This document shows, piece after piece, positions 35,539-43,010 of a stretch of 64,000 nucleotides of DNA. This DNA is from Armatimonadota bacterium (GTDB lineage: Bacteria; Armatimonadota; Zipacnadia; Zipacnadales; UBA11051), in NCBI GenBank assembly GCA_013178155.1, contig JABLXH010000016.1, positions 1 through 64,000 on the forward strand. The letters run 5' to 3'. Every line of letters starts with the position of its first letter. Position 1 is the stretch's first letter. The position numbers and the translations under genes are program-made. Below the pieces are notes generated by a model, which worked only from the letters and a program-made list of their open reading frames with translations, was not told the origin of the DNA and made no database searches.

Positions 35539-36750
35539 TCAGGCCCTGGCGACCGACAGGTATCGGGCCAGGCGCCGCTCGTACTCAGCCGCCCGGGCCG
35601 GGTCCGGCGAGACGCTCTCACCGCTGCGGCAACAGCCCACCACCGCCTGCTCCACGGACCCGTAGACCCCCTGGTTTACCAGGGCCAGCATGGCCGCCCC
35701 GAGGCCCGTCAGGTCGGCAGAGGCCAGGCCCTCCAGCCGCAGGCCGTAGCAGTCGGCGCGTAGCTGAGCCCAGGACCGGTCATCCAGCGGCGTGCCGGAG
35801 ACGATGCTCTGCGGCGTCGCGCCGAGCGCGGCCGCGGCAGCGATGATCTCCTTCAGCGACAGCGCCACGCCCTCGTAGACCGCCAGAGCCAGGTCCGCCG
35901 CCCCATGCTCCTCACGCAGGCCACAGAAGGCTCCCGTAGCTCCGGCAGACCACAGCAGCCCGCGCTCGCCCTTGATGCAGGGCAAGTACAACGGCGGCTC
36001 GGGCCGGTCAGAGGGCGGGTAGTCCAGGGGCAGACGCCCAGCGTCGCCCATTCCCGCCAGCAGCCGCGCGGCCCAGTCCAGCGATCGCCCGGCGGCATTG
36101 GTCGTCCCGCCCAGCAGGTACCGCCCCGCGATCGGGTGCGGGTAGAGATCTACCAGTTCCTCGGGGTCATAGGCTGCCACGTCGGTGCAGACCAGGATGG
36201 TGCCCGTGGTGCCGATGTGCTCCAGGGCCTGTCCCGGCGCGACCACGCCCGCGGCAATGACCTCGATATCGTCCCCAGCACCGACGACCAGCGGCAGACC
36301 CTGCGGTAGCCCGAACGCCTCCGCCGCCTCCGAACTGAGCCGTCCCGCCTCGGCCCACGGTTCACGGACTTCAGGAAGCTGCTCCGCCCGCGCGCCGATG
36401 GCCGCGAGCAAGGTCTCGTCCCACGCCCGCGCCTCCAGGTTCCATAGCAGCGTCCCAGCGGCGTCCAGGGGGTCGGTCACCGGCTCTCCCCCCAGCATGA
36501 TCCGCAAGGCATCCTTGGGCGCGACAAACAGCCGCGTGGCCGCGAACAACTTCGGCTCATGCTCGCGCAGCCAGGTGATCTTGGCTGCCGGTGTATAGCC
36601 TTCCAGCTGTCCGCCGGTCCGCCGGTAGGCCTCGCCGGGCGGTAGGCGGCGCTGCACTTCCGCCGCGCTCTCCTCGGCCCGCCGGTCAAAGAGCGTCCAG
36701 CAGCTCGTCAGCGGCCGCAGGTCGGCGTCCAGCGCCACCAGATCGTGCAT
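35539..36750 (-). CDS. FGGY-family carbohydrate kinase, N-terminally truncated
   Basis: A sugar kinase of the FGGY family (xylulose/fuculose/rhamnulose kinase relatives), 403 aa against about 490-510 normally. Present are TAHMHDLVALDADLRPL (partly upstream of the listed ATG), AAKITWLREHEP, LPLVVGAGDDIEVIAAGVVA, the ATP-site segment EHIGTTGTILVC, and SWAQLRADCYGLRLEG with LGAAMLAL. The first ~50 residues with the obligatory G-D-x-G-T-T phosphate-binding motif are absent. The nearest well-placed start is ATG 36857 with GGGAGA, but it is in another frame (MSDLASRVEGLAAEH); the kinase frame picks up as HLAARQAAECEPLAVSVTAH. So there seems to be a frameshift plus missing sequence, and the product is probably inactive as read. 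It follows DUF3830 in the operon. Confidence 0.78.
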   Translation of the reverse strand: MHDLVALDADLRPLTSCWTLFDRRAEESAAEVQRRLPPGEAYRRTGGQLEGYTPAAKITWLREHEPKLFAATRLFVAPKDALRIMLGGEPVTDPLDAAGTLLWNLEARAWDETLLAAIGARAEQLPEVREPWAEAGRLSSEAAEAFGLPQGLPLVVGAGDDIEVIAAGVVAPGQALEHIGTTGTILVCTDVAAYDPEELVDLYPHPIAGRYLLGGTTNAAGRSLDWAARLLAGMGDAGRLPLDYPPSDRPEPPLYLPCIKGERGLLWSAGATGAFCGLREEHGAADLALAVYEGVALSLKEIIAAAAALGATPQSIVSGTPLDDRSWAQLRADCYGLRLEGLASADLTGLGAAMLALVNQGVYGSVEQAVVGCCRSGESVSPDPARAAEYERRLARYLSVARA

Positions 36751-36863
36751 GTGCGCGGTGACGCTGACTGCCAGTGGCTCGCACTCCGCTGCCTGCCGCG
36801 CGGCCAGGTGCTGTGTTCCGCAGCGAGCCCCTCGACACGGCTCGCGAGGTCGGACATGACAGG

Positions 36864-36869
36864 TCTCCC
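36864..36869 (-). promoter_or_regulatory. Ribosome-binding site ahead of the kinase's apparent original start
   Basis: GGGAGA (minus strand) sits 6 nt before ATG 36857. That ATG opens a frame that dies by shift into the FGGY kinase frame within about 15 codons, which is why the site matters for reading this locus. Confidence 0.5.
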
Positions 36870-36882
36870 TTTCTGGTGGCTA

Positions 36883-37335
36883 CTAGCCCTCGACGCGCCG
36901 GACCGTGAAGCGCTTCTGGCCCTCGCGGCGCATGCGGAAGCACAGCGCTCGGAGCTCCTCCTGGCCCGAGACGAAATGGGCGAAGAGGTTCACCTGCACC
37001 GGCCCCTCGGCCATGCTGGGCACCGAACCCCGGTCGTAGAGGAAACAGATCTCGCTGAAGTCCGCGTCCACCTCGGTGTAGTCGCTGGCTTTGAGCGAGA
37101 CGAAGCCGATCTCCCACGGCAGCACCACCGTGGTGGCATTCTCCTGCCCCATCTCACGGTACTCGGGCAGCACCATCGCCACTTCCGGGCCAGAGTAGAT
37201 GGCATGGTGGAAGTAGGCAGTAACCGACAGCATGTCCCAGACGAGCTGGCAGGTCAAGGGAGCTTTGCCATCCCATGGCTCCGCCCGGGCGGTGAAGCCT
37301 TCGTCCTCGGCGATGAACCCGATGAAGCGCGACAT
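36883..37335 (-). CDS. DUF3830 family protein (cyclophilin-like fold)
   Basis: A small cytoplasmic protein of 150 aa. ATG 37335 (MSRFIGFIAEDEGF) is preceded by GGGAGGGC at good spacing, better than the ATG 15 nt upstream. The pattern fits DUF3830, a cyclophilin/AF0104-like beta-barrel: KAPLTCQLVWDML, AYFHHAIYSGPEVAMVLPE, ENATTVVLPWEIGFVSLK, CFLYDRG and QVNLFAHFVSG. The biochemical function is unknown. DUF3830 genes are, to my knowledge, often next to amidohydrolases or M20 peptidases; here M20 remnants lie 2.7 kb downstream in the same operon. It is 19 bp after the DUF6785 gene and 25 bp before the kinase start. Confidence 0.75.
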   Translation of the reverse strand: MSRFIGFIAEDEGFTARAEPWDGKAPLTCQLVWDMLSVTAYFHHAIYSGPEVAMVLPEYREMGQENATTVVLPWEIGFVSLKASDYTEVDADFSEICFLYDRGSVPSMAEGPVQVNLFAHFVSGQEELRALCFRMRREGQKRFTVRRVEG

Positions 37336-37354
37336 AGGGTGCCCTCCCATGTGC

Positions 37355-39309
37355 TCAGATCCAGCAGATGATGTTGCCGGTCTTGCCGGTGAAGTGGTCC
37401 ACCACCAGCCAGGCGGCGTTGATGGTGAACTGGCCGCAGATCAGGCCGAGGAACACCGGCCGGAGCCGCTGGTACTGCCGGTTGCCGCCATAGCGCAGGA
37501 TCAGCGACTTCAGCAGCCACGCCAGGAAGCAGGTGAACCACATGGTGTCCATCATCCACACCCCGCCGACCGCGAGGCCGAGAGGGTGGATGGACCAGCC
37601 GGGGTACTGGAACCGCAAGCCCGCCAGAGCCGGGTACAGCGCCCCGCCGGCCGCCGCCAGCCCCAGGCCGTACCACGCAGGGCCGGTCGGGTCCTGGATC
37701 ATCTGCGCCAGGTACGAGTAGTTGAAGTTCGGCCCGGCGTTGAAGTACCAGTTGTTCATGGTCACGCCACCCTGGGCGTAGGCGCGGGTGGTTGTGAGCC
37801 AGATGGACGAGACGGCCGCCACGACGAGGGCGATCAGGTAGCCCCAGACCAGGCGCCCCCGCCGGTCCTCGACCACATCGGCGGCTTTGAGGCTGTTGGC
37901 CACGGCGCACATCACGAAGTTGCGGTTACCCGAGCACCAGACAAAGGTCAGCCCGGCGCCCACAACGCCCGCCGGCCCGAGGGCCCGCGACCCGAGCCAG
38001 GAGATCACCATGTTGGGGGCTTGCTTGGGGCTGGTGGCAGCCGCGAAGTTGAAGTCCGTCACGACGCGCGTAATGCCATTATGGAACACGAAAGCCAACA
38101 CGAGCAGCAGTCCGGCGGCCACTGGCAGTAGCCCCGACCGCACCGGCCACCAGACCATGACCGCTGACCCTCCGGCCAGCAGCCCCAGCGCGGCGCGAAA
38201 GGGCAGGATCTCCCGGGAGTCGTACTCGTCGCCCCCGCTGACTGCTGCCCGCCAGACCCGCCGCAGATGCCCCTGGCCCACCCAGAGGCTGGAGGCCACC
38301 AGGGCCACGAACGCTCCGGTGCCAAGGTGGATGAAGTAGGGCTCCTTCGCCCCGCCGGCCGCCCCCATCACCTCGGCCCCGGCCACACCCAGGATGTTCA
38401 GCACGCCCTGAGCGATGAAGTACAGCCGGTTCAGCAGCCACAGGCTCAGCGACGCCTCCCGGGTGACCATGTAGAAGAAGCCCAGGAGAGCCCAACTCAC
38501 CTGGATCTGCAAGGTCAGCTTGCTGCGGAACACCGGGATGTTGGCAACCTGAGGCACGGCGGGAATGGCCGGGAAGTAGGCGTTGAGACCCTTCAGCAGG
38601 CCCAGCACCACCGGGATGCTCAATCCCAGCCAGAACAGGCGGTTGGCGAGGATCGCCGGACGCCCGCCGGTCTCCGCCCCGGCCAGTTCCAGTGGTAGCT
38701 GGGTCAGCGAGTAAGCTGACCGCTCGTGGTCCACCCATTGCCGGCGCAACAACACCATCACCGCGATCATCATCAGAAACAGTGCGATGATAAGCGGGGC
38801 CCAGGCCAGCAGCGCCGGCAGCCACGGGCCCCATGCAGTCCGGGCTCCGGCTGGCAGTCCCTCGAACAGCGCGGTGATGACAGGAACGCCGACGCCCGCC
38901 CCAGGGGGCACAGCCCAACTCGGGAAGTGCTCCAGCAGCAGCTTCTCCCAGTGGTTCTCGGGTGTGGCATAGTAGAACGCTGCCTAGGGGAAGGGGATCA
39001 GGCAAGCGGTGAAACCTGGGTGCAGATGGGCGAGGCCACGATCGGCATTGAGTAGATGGTGATGATTTCGGCCGGGCGCAGGGCATAGCGGGGTGCGAAC
39101 CGGCTCAGTGGCGCCTGCACCAGCAGACAGAACGCAGACAGCAGGAAGATGGCCCCGGGGGTGCTGAAGTCCAGGGTCATGTACGAGCCGCGGATGACAT
39201 GATCCACCCACGGGCCGCCAAGCCCAATGGCCAGCGCCCCCAACGTCCCGATGAGGAGAGCCCGGCAGGTGATGGCTCCCCCCGCCGCGTTGCCCTGCAC
39301 GGTCAACAC
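37355..39309 (-). pseudogene. DUF6785/DUF6784-type membrane protein, copy 2, broken
   Basis: Together two reading frames cover a full-length family member. The first (39309 to 38998, 103 codons from GTG) has the first two membrane helices and ALRPAEIITIYSMPIVAS, then ends at TGA 38998-39000. The second frame resumes with FYYATPENHWEKLLLEHFPSW, equivalent to copy 1's FRYASPENHWEEL, and runs through RRQWVDHERSAYSLTQLPLE to the typical ending LILRYGGNRQYQRL. Reading that frame backwards gives GFTACLIPFP, then a TAG at 38984-38986. So both a frameshift and an in-frame stop separate the halves. The C-terminal part could still start internally (GTG or ATG near 38911). It directly follows the GH106 gene with 4 bp between stop and start. 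Confidence 0.75.
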
Positions 39310-39313
39310 CCGT

Positions 39314-42300
39314 TCACTTCCGCTTTCCCGTCGGTTCGGCGTCTGACCAGTCGAACGGCAGTTCCGGCATCGCCCGCAGGGTCACCGGGCCGAGAAGGCC
39401 GGAGGGCAACAGCGGATCATCGGCATGCCACAGGCGCCAGGTGGTGAAGGTGTAACGCCCGGTGGGACTGGGCTCGCCGGCCAACAGCCACGGCGGCCAG
39501 GCCTGCAGCGTGCCATTGGCGTGGCGCTCACTGTCCTCCGGCAGTTGTTCATCGCCGATCATCCGGTTGGGCCAGAGGTTGGTCACATGCACCTCCAGCG
39601 CGTTTGTCCCGGGCTGCGCCGCGGCGGTCACGTCGAGCCGGTAAGGGGCATGCCACAGCACTCCCAGGTCGGTGCCGTTGAGGATCACGCGAGCCATCAC
39701 CTCTACCCGCCCCAGGTCGAGGGCTAACCGCCGGCCGGGGGCCAGCAGTCCGGGTGGCAGGTCGAAGGCGGTGCGGTATGTTCCCGTGCCCGAGAAGTGC
39801 CTCACTCCGGGATCGGGGTGGTCGGACCACGAAACGAGGGTGTCTAGCGCGACGTGCTCGGGGGCGCCCCAGTTAGGGGGGAAGTGTAAGTCCCACGGCC
39901 CGGCAACGGCCTGCTCCCGCGGGGCCGGAGCGCTGAGGTTCAGTATGCGCCCGGAGCGCAGGTGTAGCTGGTAGCGGCCGGGGTGCATGGCGACCAGTCG
40001 CGGCTGTCCGTCGGCGGCGCACTCCACGGTGGCGGGAGGGGGTGCATCGCCGGGCAACTGAAAGACGATGGGCTCCCAGTCGGTGGCGCTGGCTGTCATC
40101 ACCTGACCACCGGACTCGTACTCAACGTGCAGGGTCTTCACCACCATGGGCGCCGGGTCGCCCTCGGAGGCCAGCTCCGCCACCTGGAAGGAGGTCAGGC
40201 CCCGGTCCAGGAGCCGTTGCACCTGCGCCGTGACGTCCTTGACCCGCCGTCGGGGCTCCAGGCTTTCCCCGGCCGGCCCCCAGACCGCGCGGCGGATGGT
40301 GATCTCCTCCCCCGCCCGTGGCGCCTCGAAGATGAGGCGCTGGGGATCTGTCGCCTCGGCAGTCAAATCCCTGTCCCCCACCCGATACTCCACCCGCAGC
40401 GTCTTGAGCACCTGGGGCGCGGGGTCGCCCATGATGCCCACCAGGTCGGCCACCACGAAGGACATCGTGCCCTGGTCCACGAGCCGCTGCACGGCCTTCG
40501 TGACGTCGCGCACCCGTGACTGCGCTTCGGTCACACCCCACTCGGCCTTCCGGACCGTGATCCGGGCCGGCTCGGAGGGCCGGGGCCAGACCGTCTGGGT
40601 GCCACGGGTCATCCGCAGTACCGGGTCGGAAAGCCTCGGCCCTGGCTTGAACACCACGAACACTGCCTCTGCCGCTTCCAGGCGCAGGGGCACCCGCGTG
40701 ACGCCCCGCTCCTCAGCGTAGGCAGCCACCGGAGTCATGGCCCCCGTCTCCGGTCGCCAGAGCTCCACTCGCCGCCCGGTCGCCCGGAACGAGCACAGAG
40801 CGTTGACCGCATGAGGGAAGGTGTTAGCCACAAAGTACAGGTCAGTGCTCCCCACCCGTCGGTGGACGAAGTTCAGGACGCGGTCGGCGGAGAAATCGGG
40901 AGGAACGCCCCGCGCCGATAGCACCTCCGCCACACTCTTGCCCGCGATGACACGCCCACTTCCCCACAGGGCCTTGGCCTCGGCCTGCAGGGCTGCGTCG
41001 CAGGCGGGGTAACCTCGCAGCCCGGGCGCCCGACTCGGCGGAGCGCCGACAATCGTTGCCCCGGCCCTCGCCAGCCGCCCGATGCAGGCCAGTAGCTCCG
41101 GCGTCATGGTCTCGGCGCCCGGTAATACCAGCGCGCGATAGCTCATCCCGTCCGGCAGCACCAGCCGACCGCCCCGGACGCTGACCCGTTCCATGAGAGC
41201 CTCCGCCGGGCACGCGTCACCTCGATAGCCCGAACGCTCGACCTCCGGCGGCGGGTTGAAGCTTCGCGGCGCGCCTTCGGGCGCCAGGTACAGCACGTCC
41301 ACCACGGGGAGGCCCTGCCGCAGCAGGTACTGGCACCGGGCCAGATACTGATGCCAGGCCCCGGACTCCTCCCACCAGGTCTGTGTGCGCTCGTAGTGCA
41401 GACCCCAAGGGCCCATGGACATGCCCGGACGGCGGTCCGCCCACGGCTGCAGGGCGTAGCGATGGAAGACGAAGCGATTGATGCCCAGGCAGAGGGCCCA
41501 GTCGCCCATGGCTTTGATGGAGCCGGGATGGCCCAGCCACTTCTCATCGTTGTTGGCGGTGAAGGCCTCGGCCCCGATGATGGGCTTGCCATAGACACGA
41601 GCCGCCGAGGCCATCTGGGTCAGGGTCCCCCCGGCGCTGAAGGGCGGCCAGGACCAGAACTCGCCCATCGGCTCGTCCGCCCGGCCGGCGTAGGCCAGGT
41701 CGTCCACGGTCGTGTCGCCGTAGGCCTCGATGGATAGCCGCAGCCCGCGCCGCTGTGCCAGCTCGCGCATGTGCCCGGCGTAGTTGTCCAGCAGCAGGTC
41801 GGACACCGTCTGCCGAAAGTCATACAGGAAGCGCTCCGAGACCTCCAGGCTCTCAACGACGCGCCCCGTAATCACCGGCAGGTAGGGCAGCAGATCATAG
41901 CCGCGTCGCGCCAGGAACTCCTCGCGGAAGCGGGGGGTCCAGTTCTGCGACCCATTCTCCCAGCTATCTATGTGGGTCGAGACAAAGGTCGTGCCGGCCA
42001 GCGGCCCCACGTCGTCGGCCAACCGGGCGATGAAGCCCTCGAAAGCGGCCTCGGCGCCCTCTGGGCTCAGCTTGTCGCATTCCAGCCCCCGACCGGACTC
42101 CGGTGCCGGCGCATTGACCATGCCGGTGCAGGTATGCCCCAGGCGCAGGATGGTCCAGTTGCCCGCCGGGACATCCCAGACCAGATGGCCGTCGGTGCCC
42201 AGGCGCACAGTGAGGTCCACGATACGGTCGCGGGGAATGGTCTGCTCCGCTGGCAGCTCGGGATAGCTGCCCGGGGGATGGACGTCATGGCGCACAAAGG

Positions 42301-42844
42301 CAGCCTTGCCGGCGATGTCGGGGATGCGGTAGTCGCCGGGCGTCGGGAAGGCCAGCACGGCCACCTCGCGGTAGTGGTCGGCCACCGTGGGCGGCTGGGG
42401 CAGGACGCCCTCGAAGCGGATCGGCCCGGCCACCTGGACTTCGCTCCAGGTCAGCTTCTGCATGGCCTTGTCAGGCGTGATCCACGGCCCGCCGCTACCG
42501 TTCCAGCCCGCATCGTCGTTCATGTTGACCTGCAGGCCCAGGCGATCGGCCTCGCGGACCACGTGCCGGAACAGCTCACGCCACTCCGGTCCCGCAAAGG
42601 CCACCGGGCCGAGAGGCGTGCCCTGGTCTACTTCCATGATGAGCACGCCACCGATGCCGACGCGTTGCATCGCCTCCAGATCGGCGGTGATGCCCTCGCG
42701 GGTGATGTTACCGTTGAGCCAGAACCAATAGACCCACGGTCGCGCGGAGTCCGGGGGCCGGGCGAAGTTGCTGGCCAGGTCGTCAGCCGCCAGACTGCGC
42801 GCGGTGAGCAGCAGCAGAGCGAGAAGAACGGGCCGAACGGCCAT
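39314..42844 (-). CDS. Secreted GH106 alpha-L-rhamnosidase
   Basis: A predicted periplasmic or secreted alpha-L-rhamnosidase of family GH106, 1176 aa. ATG 42844 follows GGAGGAG; the signal is VLLALLLLTARSLAAD. The family opening (ARPWVYWFWLNGNITREGIT, ...MQRVGIGGVLIMEVD) and NMNDDAGWNGSGGPWI, THIDSWENGSQNWTPRFREE, LSIEAYGDT and IIGAEAFTANN mark the catalytic barrel (about 20-500), where acidic residues in these motifs are likely catalytic. Two tandem repeats of about 75 aa (about 760-920; ITVRKAEWG and ITIRRAVWG, each with DVT..VQRL and GDPAP.V.KTL) resemble DUF3395-like beta-domains. A jellyroll follows (about 1000-1130; ARVILNGTDLGVLWHAPY). It heads the long minus-strand operon and is divergent from the second GH36 gene, so both may share control. 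Substrates would be rhamnose-containing pectin or glycans. Confidence 0.87.
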   Translation of the reverse strand: MAVRPVLLALLLLTARSLAADDLASNFARPPDSARPWVYWFWLNGNITREGITADLEAMQRVGIGGVLIMEVDQGTPLGPVAFAGPEWRELFRHVVREADRLGLQVNMNDDAGWNGSGGPWITPDKAMQKLTWSEVQVAGPIRFEGVLPQPPTVADHYREVAVLAFPTPGDYRIPDIAGKAAFVRHDVHPPGSYPELPAEQTIPRDRIVDLTVRLGTDGHLVWDVPAGNWTILRLGHTCTGMVNAPAPESGRGLECDKLSPEGAEAAFEGFIARLADDVGPLAGTTFVSTHIDSWENGSQNWTPRFREEFLARRGYDLLPYLPVITGRVVESLEVSERFLYDFRQTVSDLLLDNYAGHMRELAQRRGLRLSIEAYGDTTVDDLAYAGRADEPMGEFWSWPPFSAGGTLTQMASAARVYGKPIIGAEAFTANNDEKWLGHPGSIKAMGDWALCLGINRFVFHRYALQPWADRRPGMSMGPWGLHYERTQTWWEESGAWHQYLARCQYLLRQGLPVVDVLYLAPEGAPRSFNPPPEVERSGYRGDACPAEALMERVSVRGGRLVLPDGMSYRALVLPGAETMTPELLACIGRLARAGATIVGAPPSRAPGLRGYPACDAALQAEAKALWGSGRVIAGKSVAEVLSARGVPPDFSADRVLNFVHRRVGSTDLYFVANTFPHAVNALCSFRATGRRVELWRPETGAMTPVAAYAEERGVTRVPLRLEAAEAVFVVFKPGPRLSDPVLRMTRGTQTVWPRPSEPARITVRKAEWGVTEAQSRVRDVTKAVQRLVDQGTMSFVVADLVGIMGDPAPQVLKTLRVEYRVGDRDLTAEATDPQRLIFEAPRAGEEITIRRAVWGPAGESLEPRRRVKDVTAQVQRLLDRGLTSFQVAELASEGDPAPMVVKTLHVEYESGGQVMTASATDWEPIVFQLPGDAPPPATVECAADGQPRLVAMHPGRYQLHLRSGRILNLSAPAPREQAVAGPWDLHFPPNWGAPEHVALDTLVSWSDHPDPGVRHFSGTGTYRTAFDLPPGLLAPGRRLALDLGRVEVMARVILNGTDLGVLWHAPYRLDVTAAAQPGTNALEVHVTNLWPNRMIGDEQLPEDSERHANGTLQAWPPWLLAGEPSPTGRYTFTTWRLWHADDPLLPSGLLGPVTLRAMPELPFDWSDAEPTGKRK

Positions 42845-43010
42845 CGCGGGCTCCTCCGTCGGTCTGATGGCGACCCGAGGCAGGTTCTCAGTTCCCCCCG
42901 ACCAGTGCTCACCCCTGCTCCCGTCGGTCAGTGCAGGCGTCGCAGCGGCCACTGCGGAACCGGCCTCGGCTGAGCGTGGACCAATGGCTGGGCCCGCCGG
43001 GAGGAGGACC
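42845..43010. promoter_or_regulatory. Shared divergent upstream region of GH106 and GH36 genes
   Basis: A 166-bp gap with ribosome sites at both ends (GGAGGAG on the minus strand near 42851; GGAGGA on the plus strand near 43002). Both promoters must lie here. I cannot identify a clear operator or -10/-35 pair by eye. Confidence 0.4.

Noticed and set aside
36686-37117. Separate 143-codon minus-strand gene between kinase and DUF3830
   Set aside because: The frame is a shadow of DUF3830 and of the kinase start region; composition is Arg/Gly-rich and shows no family match.
38773-38970. Short frame bridging the broken DUF6785 halves
   Set aside because: It is the closed continuation of the first half's frame and shows no family residues; the homologous frame is the other one.
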